Shown here piece by piece: positions 31,001-46,000 of a stretch of 64,000 nucleotides of DNA (positions are counted from its first letter, which is position 1; each line of letters begins with the position of its first letter). Origin of the DNA: Pempheris klunzingeri (lineage: Eukaryota > Chordata > Actinopteri > Acropomatiformes > Pempheridae). The position numbers and the translations under genes were made by a program. The stretch is from the NCBI RefSeq assembly GCF_042242105.1, contig NC_092032.1, forward strand, positions 9,141,415-9,205,414, written 5' to 3'. The notes below the pieces were generated by a model that was not told the origin of the DNA, searched no databases, and was given only the letters and a program-made list of their open reading frames with translations.

Positions 31001-34000
31001 CAATCTTGCACTTGTGTTGCAGTGGAGGAAAACTAACACCACTGGCTAAGCTACACGGCCAGCCTAGCTCAGTGAAATAGGAGCACAAGTATGCTTATAT
31101 CAGCTCTATCTGTTGTTTTGGTCAACTATGATTTTGGTATCCCTGTACTCGGATGTAAAGTTGTTTGTTTGAGGTGTGAGTTTGGAAATGGGCTTTTCCA
31201 TGAAGTCCCAGGGTGAACCTTTCCTGATTGATTTGTTTTCCCCATGTGCACTGACTCACATGTCTCTCAGCTAAAGTACAATATTCCCACAGCTTTTAAA
31301 GGTTCTCTGCTTTTAGCTGAATTTAATGAAGTTTCCATGTGTTTCTATAGAAGGGTGGCCAAGAGGTTAGTCATCATCCTTTAGCTCAAGCCCAGTGTCA
31401 GCATGCTCCCTGCCTGGTTAAGAGTCCTTAAGGAAAATACTAACTCTCTACCACAGTGGGGCCACTGCTGTGTAGCTGACCCTTCAGAGGGGAGCACTAA
31501 TAAAGCAACTTCTCTCAAGGATTAGTACACAGTCTTATTTTTGAGCCCTGAGATGCTTGACCATGGTCGACTCATGTAACCATTTATGTGACTGTATACC
31601 TGCCTTACTGTTGTCTCTGTCTCTGTACAGATCGAGCAGGCAGCATCAGCACCTTGGACTCTCTGGACTTTGCCCGCTACTCAGACGACGGCAACCGAGA
31701 GTCGGATGAGCGGGTGGCAGGTAAGATGAACTGAACCGTTGGGGCTGAGAGGAAGAGACCCGGCTTACCTCGGGGGAAATAAAAGCTGAACACCAGTCAG
31801 GAGAAAAGTCGATTACAGAATGAGAGGCTGGCATAGAGGCAAAGAGAATGACTGAGAATACCTCCATCAAAGACTGTGTAATGGTGATGTCAATCTAATC
31901 CAAGCCACCATAAAATTGATATATGAATTTATTCAGAGGTTGTCACAGTAGCACAGTTGTATAAGACCTGCTCTACTAGTGATGGCAAAATAATGGCCTT
32001 TTTTTTTTAAGACATTTGATGACAGAATCCATTCTAAACAATAGTGTCATTTTGTTTTCACACACACTCATACTGTTTTGTTGCTGCAGGGATTTTAAAC
32101 CAGCCACATAGGAATAAAGTTAATTAAACAACAGCATATGCATTTCTAAAATCTTGGGTCTTTGTCGACATGTTCCACTTCCAACATGTGTTACCTTTCT
32201 TTCTTTAACTTCGTAGAGGTGTTTGTGCCTCCTCCCATCAACTGTTACACTGTTGAGTCAATATGTGGTATTTTTGGTACGGGACCTGTCTCAACATTGT
32301 TTGAAATCACACCCTGCTCCCCCTGTGGCTCCGTCGTGACACACCGTTAGATGGTTTGAGCCAAATGCATTAACAGTTGAGTCTGACGTGGATGGCGCTT
32401 CGCCACAGAGCGCTGGTTTTAAGAACAGCTGCTCAGTTACGAGTAGCTTGTTATTGTTCAGGTGTTGTGTGATGAGTGTTCTTTTTTTTTGACACTGTTG
32501 ACTAAAGGAAAACAAACAGATGACTAAGCCTTTCACTCAAACACTAACGCAGAGGAGACAGTGCTGCCATACGGGGACCTTACATGTTATATGAACATAA
32601 TCTGTTGTCACCTTTGTACTTTATAACTGACACTATAAAAACATCACTTTTTGGCCATGCACATCATACCATAGTGCAGTCAGTAGTTAGCAGTACCCAT
32701 TACCAGCTTTCCGTAGTCATCCACCCATTTGGTTGGTAAATGTTAGTCAATGAGTCCTGAAAAGCCCCAATCCATAACTGCAGTATGGAATTGTGCACAA
32801 ACTGTTCCATATTTTGTGTTTTTGTTTTGTTTTTCTTTGACATTAGACCACATTTTCCCCTCTGTATTGTACATGAGGATTAGTGTCTTCCTGTATTGTA
32901 AAAAGATTGTTTACATGTCTATGAAATGTAAATGTCACTTAATTCAATGTGTTTACTGCATTATGATAACAGACAAGGAATAACTATTTTGTTAAGGTCT
33001 TCAGTGAAGTAAGTGGATACAGCTCAAATAAACTAGCTTACTCATGGTTTGGGGCTTTTGTCAGTTTATGAAAAGCAGACTTACTGTACATTAATGCATA
33101 GTGAGGGCACAGTTAAAACCATGCAGCAGAGATGTTGGTTCCATGCTCCCGAATGTAAATTATGCATCCTTTGAAAATGAGTATTATTCACACACTGCCC
33201 ACCAAATTGGCACCTTCCCTCTCCTCTCTTCCCTCTTCACCCACCCCCACTCTCACCCCCCTGACCTGTTCTTCTTGTCAAGATGCCTGCCCCCAGCTGT
33301 CTGACTCTGGGTTTTCTGGCTTTCTCCTGACGTTGATCAAACCCCAGTGAACAATACTGGACAAGTCACTCCATCCAGACTAGCTTTTTGCTTTTTTTTG
33401 GTTTTTTTTTTTTAAAACTTCTCCCCGTTATTCAGTTTTTGGTTTTCCATTTTGTTGCGCTTGCATCCTGTGCACTCTCGATCTGCTTGAAAGGTTAGGG
33501 ATAATGGGATAATGGAGTCAGAGTAGTTGGATTTGGTCAGAAAAGTCCAACTAATGTATTGATGACATTTCTTTTTACAGAAATATTGTAATCCTAAAAT
33601 GAGGAAATTGAAAATTGACAATGACCTTCTAGGAAATTCTAGAATGTAACCTGCAATTGTTTTACCTGCCTATTGCACTCCCTATACTGTCATGATAAAC
33701 TACTACATTGAAAAAGTAAGGAACTTACTGGAGTACTCACTGGAACACAATCTTAGACATTAGATGACAGCTTTGACAAGAATGGGATCAGATCGGACGG
33801 CAGATTTTCAGTGCACAGCTATGCAACATAGTTTTCCTGCTCCATCGCTTCTTACTTTTTGCGTGTGATTTTTTTATCTTAAGTGTCTTAAGAATTTTGT
33901 GTGTTCTTTTTCTTTACTCAGCGTTAGTTTAGCCTTTCAAGATTCAATGTGCAAATCAACAGTTTTATCCTAATGTTTGCTACTTCTGATTGCAAGATGT

Positions 34001-37000
34001 CAGAAACAGCTTGCTCATGTTTTTTTATGAGAACAAGTCTAAATCAGTAACCTATCAGATTCTAAATTACATTCTGACTCTTGAGTTTTATAGCTTAGAT
34101 TGTGTTGTTCTTAGTATGAAGGCGGAAGCTATTAAGGAGTTAAAAACCTGAGCAGTGGCTGTCCTTTGAGTGGCTTGAAACCAAATGATTTAATTACTTA
34201 TTAGTAAGGCATTTGCCTGGAAAAAAATCCTGTGTCAGACAGCTCCTAGATTATCAAGGCTACATCTCCGTAACTTGAATAGATTTTCTCACCTCAGCTA
34301 CAATTGAAGTAACTCTGGTCTCCCATGTTTTTTAAGTCAGTCACGTCAGTACTATTAATGGGAGGAAAAACGAGGGCAGGAAATCCTACTATTGAGAGGT
34401 GTCTTAATGCATTACACACACACGTCAAACAGACTGTCATCCAGCCGGCTTTACCATGATCCTCTGCTGCATGCGTTCTGTAGACCCATAATTTGCATGC
34501 ATTCTTTTTAGTTGTCTCTTACAATCTTTTGTGTGGTTATTTTGTTTTTCATGCCCATCTTTGTTTTGTTTGTTTGTTCCCTGTCTTTGGTTGGATGCAC
34601 TTCCTGTGTGTGTGTGTTGTCACTTCCTGTCCAGTGCTGGAGTTTGAGCTACGGAAAGCAAAGGAGACCATTCAGGCTCTGCGCGCCAACTTGACTCAGG
34701 CAGCAGGTGTGGCGTACTTTTAACTTCTTCTCCACCTGAACCCTCTTAAAGCTTTCTGTCTTTATTTTTTTTTCTAAGAGATTTCCTCTAGATGAATATC
34801 GCTCAGCGGCTTTTCAAACTCATTTAAAATCTTCTCAATTTCTCAGAGAGCGAAGTGCCATCTCAGGAGAGAAAAAACTTCAAGTCAAGTCCTGAAATTC
34901 AGGTGGGAAAATGTTGAAAATGAAGTTTTGTGAATTTCTTTTTTTTTTTTTCCAAATAAATCAAGCGATCAGATGTGTTCCTTTAACCCCCTGTGATGGT
35001 ATCACTGCAAGACCTTGAGTGATTCAATTCACAGGTTCTCTCTCCTCTCTACCACAGGAGCCTATACGCCCACTGGAGAAAAGAGCCTTAAACTTCCTTG
35101 TGAATGAATATTTATTAAAAAACGAATACAAACTCTCATCCATCACCTTCTCTGATGAAAATGATGATCAGGTAAAGATCTTTCTAGATGTCTGCTTCAT
35201 GATACAGAATTGTTTAATTCCTAGGGCTAAATAGGTATCAGAGAAGTGTCAGACTTGTAAGCATGAGGGTACTGGTCTAAGAGCAGTGGTAGGGTCATGT
35301 GACCATAAATAAATTCAACAAGTCGGATCAGCTGTCAGCTTGCATCGTGTCCCGTTTTATCTATGCAGGAGACACCCCTGCTTCTGCCACATATTAGTGC
35401 TGTTTAATTATTTACTTTTTTTGCTCATTTCCAGGACTTTGAGTTGTGGGATGATGTCGGCCTCAACATCCCAAAACCCCCTGACCTGCTACAGCTCTAC
35501 AGGAACTGTGGTACCCCCCTCCCTTCCCCTCGGGACACGACTGATGTATCAGTTGGGGTGGATTTTGGTGACCTTCCGGGAAACTGCATTGCCCAAGAGC
35601 CCCCAAAGAAGCCTGACCTTTCACAACAGGTTTGTGTGTAGCTGTGCACCCATACAGTATGTATGGGTGCACTTCAGCTCTTCATGAATTATACCTTTCA
35701 TCCATGTTGGATTTCTGGCTTTACCTTAAAGGATTGAGTCACTCAGGCATTTCGCTTTTGGCTGCACCAGTAAAGTCAGTTCAGTAAAGTGCTGCTATCT
35801 TAAGTAGAGATAGGTACTCCATTATCATAGACACACAACCCCGTTTGCTCTTACTTTTTATTTATCTGCATGATTTGAAGGTGTATACTGGGCTGAAAAT
35901 AGTACATTTACACACCCTTTGAGAGGCAGCACCAGTTATAAAGGTCGATCGCTTTGATTCATCATAGCAGAGTAGTGAGGGCACCATACAGACAAGCGAT
36001 GATGATGAAAAAGGGAATTGGCACCTCGACAGCCACATTGTTTGTTTCAGTCTTTGGGACTGAATGGAAAGTGGCTGCTTTTGTCAATAAAATCTGAGAT
36101 GACTCAAGATTAATGTTGACCTATTAGAGTACCTGCTCTTGAGCTGAGCTATTAAAGTGTCTGTATAATCTTTTTGTCTCTTTATAGCAACAGGCAGAAG
36201 TCGTCCAAGAGTTGGAGTATCAGATAAGCCTCCTCAACAACGAGAAGCAGAGCCTAGCTGAGCAGATCAAGAAACTGCAGAGGTGTGTGCCTGAGCGCAT
36301 GTTAGAGCTAAGTGAATCAATGATACGGATTGGCTAGCCCAGTCACACTACATATCTTGTTAATCATATGGCCACTGTTAGTATGCTATGATGCTCACAC
36401 ACTTTCCTGTCCTCGTAGCAGGGATATGACATTACTATCGAACAAGTACACTCTGAAGAAAATCAGAAGCAGCCATACAAATCAAAAAATGTTCGCAGCA
36501 CCACAGTCCTCATAACAACATAACTGTGACCAACACTGAACATGAAGTGGAACCAGTATGAAAATTTCCCCCAAGCACCACCGCTGCATGAAATTACAGA
36601 GGAAACGTTGCTCTGATAGATTAGTGGAACTTTTCCTTCCATGTGGAATCTTTAATTGCCACCATCAAGATTCAGACAAATTTACTTTCCAACCAAAATG
36701 GTTGGGCCATTTTACAGAAATGTTCTAACCGTACTTTTGGACGGAAGATCTTTGTCTTATTGACCCATCATTATTAAGAATCATGTAGTGTTTTCTGAAA
36801 GCCTCCTCTTCTGTCTCATTTCTCCTACATGACAGTGAGATTCAGACACTGAAGAGGACTGTCTCCTCCCCACCTCCGGCCACTTTGAATCTGGGCTCCC
36901 AGAATACATCCAACCCATCCTGCTCCTCCTCCTCCTCCACCGCCGCCAACACTTCCTCCACTGACCCTCCCTCTGTGGTATGTGCTGTGCAGACTTAATG

Positions 37001-40000
37001 TCAGATCCGCAGTGTCAACAGTACCACTATCCTGCAATAAGACGCGATAGAAAGTTAACCTTAAAAGCATGTTGATGTGGTCTGACAGAGGCCCAGGCAT
37101 CTGACCCATTTATCCAAACTTAATCTCGTTTTACTCTCAGCCTCCAACAGATAACGGCCAGTATCTGGACGTCCGGGGTGTTTCAGAGCCTGAAACTGAC
37201 CCGGACCCTCCCTCGTCTCAGAACATATCACAGCCCCACCCACAGTCCCACAACAAGCTTAAGAGTCGACCTCCTGTCCAGTTTGATCAACCTAACAGGT
37301 GAGTGGGAATTCAGTATCCTCACTGCACTGTCCTCGGTGTAGTTACTAAATGTAACCACTAGATGGAGGTAATTATCAATCTATGTAGCCACAATGGACA
37401 CTACAGCAGAGTTTCCTGGGCGAGTGGCTGCCCTCTTGTGTGAAAATGTAACTTACTCAATTCCCTCAGAGCACATAGCAGTCTCAGTGGGTAGTGAACT
37501 TTTGACTTTTGGTCATATACAAACATTTCTTACCGCGATCCCACCCAGGTTGTAGTATGTTTAGTGCACCAATCATCCATTCAGTGGAACACCGTGTGTC
37601 CAATATACCCTCTTATATTTCACTTTTGAAGATGTGAGATTCATGTACAGTTCCAGAAACTGTATTATAAATACAGTTAGTCAACACCTGCTATTGAATA
37701 GGTGCCAGTGCTGCTGTAATATCTAGTTCTAGTTCTAGATAAACAGTATTTTTTTCATTCCACTGAAATGCACAGCAGTGACACGGGCGTGTTACAGCTC
37801 TAAGCTCTCTGGCAGGGTGGCCCAGTCCAGTCGGCAGTCATACAGAGGTCCAGGCAATCTCCAAACTTCTTGTGGAGTACAGATAAAGTGGTACAGTCTA
37901 TAATGACTGTTTTTGGTTTCTTGTTGTTTGTGGTGTGTCAGGAAGTTATCCCCAGCCTTCCAGCAAGCCCTGCTGTCCTTCTGCAGAATGTGCTCCGACA
38001 GCCGCCTTGGAGCAGAGGTCAGCGCACACACTCTTTTATGTAAACTTACAAACCGGATCATTATGACCACATACATTACATTCAAATAAGCTATATTGCC
38101 AAAGCAGTACAGAAAAATACCAACAATGACATATTATTATCATTAAATATACAATAATATATGCAAATATATAATATCTCTCTTTTCCAGGTGTCCCGTA
38201 TTGCAGACAGTGAGGAGAGTGTGATGTTAATGCTGGGCCGTTGTCTCCCTCACATTGTCCCTAATGTCCTTCTTGCTAAACGAGAGGTAACCCCACTTCT
38301 GCTGCTCCTGCTACTCATCATCTTCTCCTCCCTGTATCCCATTCGTTACTGTCATCATCACAGCCGTCTTGTCTTGGTGTCCAATAGATACACACACAGC
38401 AGCAAGACAAAGCAGGGGGAAAAGTTAGGGAGAAACGCAGGGAACACATCTCATCTCCAGCTTGCAAACTCCCATCCAAACTATCCTGTGGGCATTGAAC
38501 TGATTCCAAAAATCCTAAAAGATCATCATTATTTGTCGGTATAATTAATTATCCATGAGCCTCATTAAAAAAGTGGATGTTGCATCTCTAGTTAGAATTT
38601 TCCTTTGTTTTGCTGAAGGTGATCACGTGATTTTTCTGTCGTTGACACACCCAATTTTAGCATCTGCTATTGTGAGAGAGATTTGGTTATGTTTGCTTTG
38701 ATAGAACACCACTTTCCAAAATTCAACATGCAGTGTTATTTTTCACACTGTAGAGGCTGCCAGTCTTCTTGGCAGTGCTCTAATTGGTGTAATTTCTGGT
38801 TTGTTTATGATAATCATACCAATGTCTTAAGCTAAACGTACTAAAGCCGCACACAGCACCTTTATCCTTGTTGTGCTTTGCGAATTTGACTGTGCAGCAA
38901 GCTGTCTGAATAAAGATTTAGAGCTGATCTAGAGATCTGCATTTTTAACCTGCTGATACCCAGCTGACGTGTGTCTATCTATTGATTAAGATTTTCACCT
39001 CCTTTTATGATGCCGTTTGTTTTCACTAGTGGTATCATCATTTCTCCTCTGCTGTTTTTGTCCCCCGCTCACGTTTGCTGTCCTTTTTGCCTTCACTGGT
39101 TTTATTTTTATTCTTCTCTTATCGTCTCACTCATTCTCTCACTCTCATGCATGCCTCTCTTCTAGAGAATGGTTGCACATCTTTGCCAGGTGAGTCTTTC
39201 ACGCACTCATCTGCATGGTTCTCACTTGACCTGTACACCATATTATGTAACTAATGCTCAGCTCCTGTCGGCTACAACTGCTGTCACATAGGGTCTGACT
39301 TGTAAGAATTATTCATCCTTAAATTAGCAGTAGCTCTGGCCTTTCTGTAAAGTGCTAATGACTTTCATTATGCTATCTTGCTATCTTGTCATAAAAGGAA
39401 ATATGAAAATTGATTTGTAGCCAAAAAAAATGAACTACTATGCAAAGATGGCCTAAGGTATGCAGTTTTAGCCCTAGGTGGGTCATGTCCTCTATGTCTC
39501 TGAAGCCCAGTGTATTATATTTCATGCTTTTTTTGATTGGTTTTATTTGCCACAGCTCTAATCACTTTGAGTGCCTAAGTGGATTTTAATAATCAATCTG
39601 ACAGCATTTCTAGCAACCTATTTAAAGTAGCTTTATGCTATATTCTTATAGCTAAATAAAATCAAAGAAAAGTGTTTTTTTTGTCCTTGACTAAGTGTAA
39701 ACCTGCTTTGTTTCTAGATTCTTTTTCAATAGATTATGTATTAACCGGCAATTAGTCCTTGCAAGCTATAATGCAGACACCTGCACAGGTGTTCTGTCTA
39801 CCCATAACTGCTTGCACGCAATTTGTGTCAGTGTGTATTCATCTTTATACAAATACAATGCGCTTGAATTTTGCACACAGATTGTTGAACCTTGATAAGA
39901 CACAAAGTAGAGTGCTTGAAAGAGGTAAGTCTGGTTGGAGTACTTCTCACTCAGGCTGCTTTGCATATCACCATGGTTATGTTGTTTCAATCAACCTTTG

Positions 40001-43000
40001 CAGTTATAGAGAACTGAATCTCTTTGAAAAATCAAGATAAACAAACAGAGGGGAGAGGATGACAAAAAATTAAAACACTGCAGAACATTGAGCCCTTCAG
40101 GGCCTTTTTGAGAGGCGTGGACTTTGTACTACGTCCGTTAGATTCACCAACCATGACTCTGCATACACACACACACACACAGCTGCTCACACTTCCATCT
40201 TGCAACTTGAAGCTGTCTAACTTCCACCAGCCTAGAGGCACACCTTGTTATTGTTTGAATGTGACACCCACTTAAGAACAAAAAGTGTTTGACTTGAAAC
40301 GGTGGAATGATGCATTGAAACTCGGCCTGCCACCTGGCTGTGTTATCAAGCACTGTAAATCATTAAGCATTGTGTTTTTTTTCCTTCAGTTTACTGCACT
40401 GTACTGTAGCTTAATGTCATGTGCATACTCTGCATTGTTATGCATTACTTGTATTTTTAAGGCTGCATTTGTGGTCATTTGCTGCAGCATTATTTCTTAA
40501 TTCCATTTACCATACACTAAAGGGTGTGTTCATGCTTTCCAAGGAGCGGTATCACTATAAATAGATTAAATATACGCCGTAATGATTGACTTCCTTTTTC
40601 TACTGGCCATATTAAATGTGATCGTTAACGAACTGCTGGCAAGACAAAGGACATTGACAGTTTTATCAGGACTGTAACAAGACAAAAGATTAGAAGTTTA
40701 AGGTAAAACTTAAATGACACATTGTTTACTTTCTGCTGTGGCAATGCAGTAGTGGGTCAGTATGGTTTAAAACAAAAGAACAGGCATCTGAAGGAGAGAC
40801 GCCAGTGCTGCAACAACACAAATAAAATGTAAATGATAATACGTACAGCATTGTAATGCATAGTGTCACTGCATTGTGTGGACATTTACTTGTGCAACTG
40901 ACACCGTGTATTCATGAATCTCCTGCGGTCTTTTATTGATGTTAATACCATCTCTCATGCACTTCATTTGATTCTTTGAATGTGAAAACAGAAAGCATAC
41001 TGTTACAGAGAAATTACATTTTCTGATAAATTAACAGCTTGATTAGAGTCGTGAAGGTAGGAGTGCTGAGCATCCAAATCAAAAAGTGCAACCTTTTGAT
41101 GAATGATTTCACACATTGTGGTCCCTGGAGTGGAATTTACAGTAGCTCTGCTCTTTGAAGTAAAGCATGGCCCCCGGCCCCTGGGTCGTGGCGTCGTGCT
41201 GTCCACTCTACCTGCCCACAATGTTTATGCAGCATTGGTCAGATGTTTAACCTTCTGAAGCAGTCTTCACATCAGCAACACAGGAGTTCATACAGAAATA
41301 GAACAGGGTCAGCGTGGGTTCTGGCTTTTCAGATGTGTGCTGTTTATGAATTCCTTTATTTGTTTTATCAGCCCAGTGCTGTTAATTCTCCAAAAATGTC
41401 TTTCCTGAAGATGTATGGTATTTTCAGAGGCCAGAGCAGAAAATTATTGAGTTTGACAGTTTAATCTGGCTGAATTCAGATCATATGCAGGTTTTTGATG
41501 CTTGAACTGATTTCACCCATATTGAACTCGTCATGTAACCACTTAAAATGACCCTCTGATACTTAAATGTCATATATTTACTTTTTAAAAGACAGCCAAC
41601 ATGGCAGTGACTTCAGAGGGTTGGTCCAGTGTCTAGCGAGTGACTCATCGCAGCCTATCTTTACCCAAGTGTCTCTGTCGGGTCCATCTGTCCATCCAGC
41701 GTTGGGGTTTTGCTCGTTCTTCCAGCTTCTGGCAGGAAAATATGATATCTTCCTGGAAAAAAAACAAAGTTTGTTTGAAAAAAACATATTTTTAACTCTG
41801 AATGCACTCTCTAATTTGGGTGTGTGTGGTGGGAATTTAGAGCTGACCACAATTTGGCCATGGAGGCCCTGTATCAAGGGCAGCTGAGCTCTCTCCCTTC
41901 TGGCTGGAAGGTCCATGAACTCTGTCTGAACTCTGGGATAGAGCTGTGTTGTAGTAGGGGAGCCAGTGCTTTAGGTATATGTGTGTCTGTCTCTATGCAG
42001 CTGTGTCTGGTTGTGTGCATGCACTATTTAGTTCCTACACTACGTGGCTGTAACTGTATGTGTGTGTGACTACAAAGCCAAATGAGTCGAGGTGTAACGC
42101 CAACAAGGTATTTAAGGTAAGCATGTTTTCACTGGTGTTAAAAGGCTCCTGTTGGTTTCAAAGGTGACCCCCTGTGTTGTTCCTGTTTCCCAGTGACTCT
42201 CCCATGGTCTCTCCTCTTTTTAATGAACACCTTCTCCCCCTTTCCCTTCCCCTCCATCAACTTCCAGGCCTGCTTGACTGCTACCGACCATCCTTTCCCT
42301 TTGTTTCAGCCTCGCTCTTCTTTTGCAAAGTAATCCAATCTGATGCCACTTCTCTCTTTGTGTCTCTCTCATCGTTTCTCCCCCAGGAGTTGATTCCACT
42401 CATCTTGTGTACCGCTTGCCTTCACCCAGAGCCTAAAGAGAGGGACCAGCTCCTCCACATCCTCTTTAACCTAATCAAGAGACCAGACGATGAGCAGAGG
42501 TGTGTATTTTAGTTTGTGTCAGAACAACATGCATATAGTTTATTGAGCTGGTTGATCAACCTCTTGCCAAGATACGGTTGTGTAGCCTGAAGATAGGGAG
42601 ACAGACTATGAGTTTATTCACCCATTCTCACATGTGTCTGTGCGTTTGTTTCCAAAGACAAATGATCTTGACGGGGTGTGTTGCGTTTGCGAGGCACGTG
42701 GGTCCCACACGTGTCGAGGCTGAACTCCTTCCTCAGTGCTGGGAACAGGTACAGTACATACACTGCAGGTGGCCTTTGTTATTGAGTGTGCTGTCACTGA
42801 TGGTGGAACAAAAGGCTTCGCCTACACCTGCTCCAGGATGAGAGCCAGTGCTTGTCCAACCTCTGAATTGACTTTTTATAATGTAATTTTCAGTTTTTTA
42901 TGTTGTTTGCCACACTTTATTTCCACTTAACAGGGCATGTGTTCCGGTTCTATTTCAGTACAGAGACTAGAGCGTTAATATTACTCATAACTATTTTGGT

Positions 43001-46000
43001 TGTTGTTTTCACTTTGCCTCTTACGTATGGCAGTTTGAAAATACAAAAGAAAAATACTGTTCTGCAAGAAACATTCAAAGCTCTAATGCAATAACATGTC
43101 ATTGCATGATGTATTAGTATGTATCTCTTCTATTTAGTGAGCATACCATTCAGTGCGATTTAGAAAATCACTCTCATCACCTTCATGGTGTCCCTGACTG
43201 AAATGCGCTATCAGTTTTGTTTTCATTGCCACTTGTGTCACTTCATGCAACACATTTATGGAAACAACAGCTGCCAGCAGTTTGGAGGCTGAGAATCTGC
43301 CTGGAAAGACCAATAGTGGTTTCCACAGGGTCAGCCTGTTGATGATACTCGAGTTGTTTCCATTCCACAGTGGCTGCCCTCCAGTCTACTTCTCTCTTCC
43401 TTTCAACCTCTGTTTCTGCCTTTCTTTCAACACTTTTTCCTCCAAATATTGTTCTCTTCTTCTGCAGATTAACCACAAATATCCAGAGAGGAGATTGTTG
43501 GTGGCAGAGTCCTGTGGAGCCTTAGCACCATACCTGCCTGTAAGAACATACTTTTTACAGAGATTTAAAAAAGGATTTTACATGAATTTAGCTGAATGTG
43601 ATGAATGAATATACACTGTCGCTCTCTGACTTGTTCTCTGTATGTGCAGAAGGAGATCCGTAGCTCCTTGGTGTTGTCCATGTTGCAGCAGATGCTCGCT
43701 GAGGATAAAGCAGACATGGTCAGAGAGGCTGTGGTCAAGAGTCTGGGTATTATCATGGGTTACATTGATGACTCTGACAAGTACTCCCAGGTATGTGTGC
43801 TGTGAGAGGAAAGTGTATCAGAACTTACTATTTTGTGTTCTACTTTCTGTGTCTCATAATGTTTTGAATCGGTTTCGTCTTGCTGGTGAAACTGTGTTGC
43901 AGCAATAATGTAAAAACACAGTAAAATAGCCTTATGGCCTAACTTTACTGTTTCGCTAAATGCTTGCAGGAAAATCTTAGTGCTCATCTTTTGTCAATCT
44001 TGTCTTCCAGGGTTTTGAGCTGATGCTGCTCTCTCTTGGGGACCCATCAGAGCGGGTGGTCAGTGCAGTCCACCAGGTCTTCATTCCTGCCTTTGCTGCC
44101 TGGACCACAGAGCTGGGCTCCCTGCACAGTGCACTAATCCCCTCTCTGTTGGCACGTATAGAAAAACTACTGACGGTAAGTGCCTGTGGACATGTGCCTG
44201 TGTAACTTCATTTCTGCACCTAAAAGGTCAGAGCCCTTCTCACGCTTCCTGATAGTTCAAATTGAGTTTGTTGAGCCAAAGATCAGCCAAATGATACAGA
44301 CAACACAGCATGATCGAGACATGTTCACTGCAGTTAAATCAGGGCAAAAAAATCTTAAGAACAAATGTGAAAATATAGCAATTTGCTGTAAATATGTACC
44401 AGAAAATCAATTTTATTATAGATATGTATTGTAAGGAAAACCTCCCTCTTTCTGTAGCAAGGAGAACATGGTCTGGATGAACACAAGCTACACGTGTTCC
44501 TGTCGGCCCTGCAGTCACTCATCCCTCCTCTGTTTGCCGTGGTGCTGCAGAACGCACCCTTCACCAGCAGAGCCAAACTCCATGGAGACATACCTGCAAT
44601 AGAGGGTAGGACAAACACTCACACAAGTCACAAGTAGATGTTGTCATTCATACAGCAGCGCACTGAGTTTCCACTTTGTTCTTGTGTTTTATTTGGGCCT
44701 GCAGTGACCCGGTTCCCCAGGCCAGCTTCTCCCCTCCAGGACGTGGCAACCATCATCGGCAGCAGAGAGATGCTGAGTGCCCTGCTGCTACTTTACGACC
44801 ACCAGCTAGAGCATGAAGGAACCACCGGCTGGGAAAGCCTGCTATGGGTGGTCAACCAACTGTGAGAAATGCACACACACACACACACACATGCCAAGAC
44901 ATACTGTATATGTATACAGACAGTTTTGCACATGGTTTCTCACAGAAGCAGAAACACACACCCAGCTCTGTCTTCTCCGTCTCCAGCCTTCCTCAGCTCA
45001 TAGAGATCGTGGGTCGCATCAATGTGACATCGTCGACCTGCGTACACGAGTTCTCCCGTTTCTTCTGGAGGTTCTGTCGCACCTTTGGCAAGATTTTTAC
45101 CAACACTAAGGTAAGACCGCATGATTCAAAACTAAACTGTTGCCCAAGAGTACGAAAAACTGCTAGTACAACATTTTGGTTTTAACAGGTGTAGTCTGTC
45201 TTAGTTCAGCCTATCTCCACCCTTCCTTTCCACATAAAACTCAAATGCAAATCAAATTTTGATTTTGTTGAGTCACAGAATTTGCTCAGTCCCTTAGCTA
45301 GTATACTATATATTTATTTTCAGGCTAAGAATAAATTGTACACTATTTTTAGTGTCCTAGCAGGCGCACTACTTTTTGCTAAAACTGTCACAAAGCAGTG
45401 CTTCACTTGCTCCTGAGATGACTGATTTGTACAAAGCACTATTTGTACTACTGACTTTAGAGAAACCTTTTAGTTGTTGAAATGTGTGAATGAACTTCTG
45501 ATTTCAAAGACGGCTGCAGCGGCTTTATTCTCAACAGTAGAATTCAACTGTGTATATATCAGGGGTTCACTGTGAGTCCGAGAGCAGTGGTTCTAACCAC
45601 TGTGCCTTTCTCTGACATTGTAAAGATATTCATCAAAAATCCATTTGAGGTATTGCGTACTGTACTTAAGAGAGTACCTCACTGTAAATGGCATTTTATA
45701 AATGTAGCGACGACATTTTGTTTATTCTCATGACCTTTTCAGGTTAAACCACAGTTCCAAGAGATTCTCCGACTATCTGAAGAAAATGTCGGTGAGTGCA
45801 GATTAATACACAGATGTGCATTTGTTATTTGATTCTGTCAGCTGTCTCAAGACAATGTTGGTAGGTGGAGTTCAGACGCAGACACTGTTGATGTAAACAA
45901 GCTATTTGGAGTCAGTTATGGGTGTTCCCCTCTGTTTTTCTTTTTGTTCCGGACGTGTTTCTGTAGTTATAAGGGGTGCTTGGTCTCAGTTGGCTGCCAA

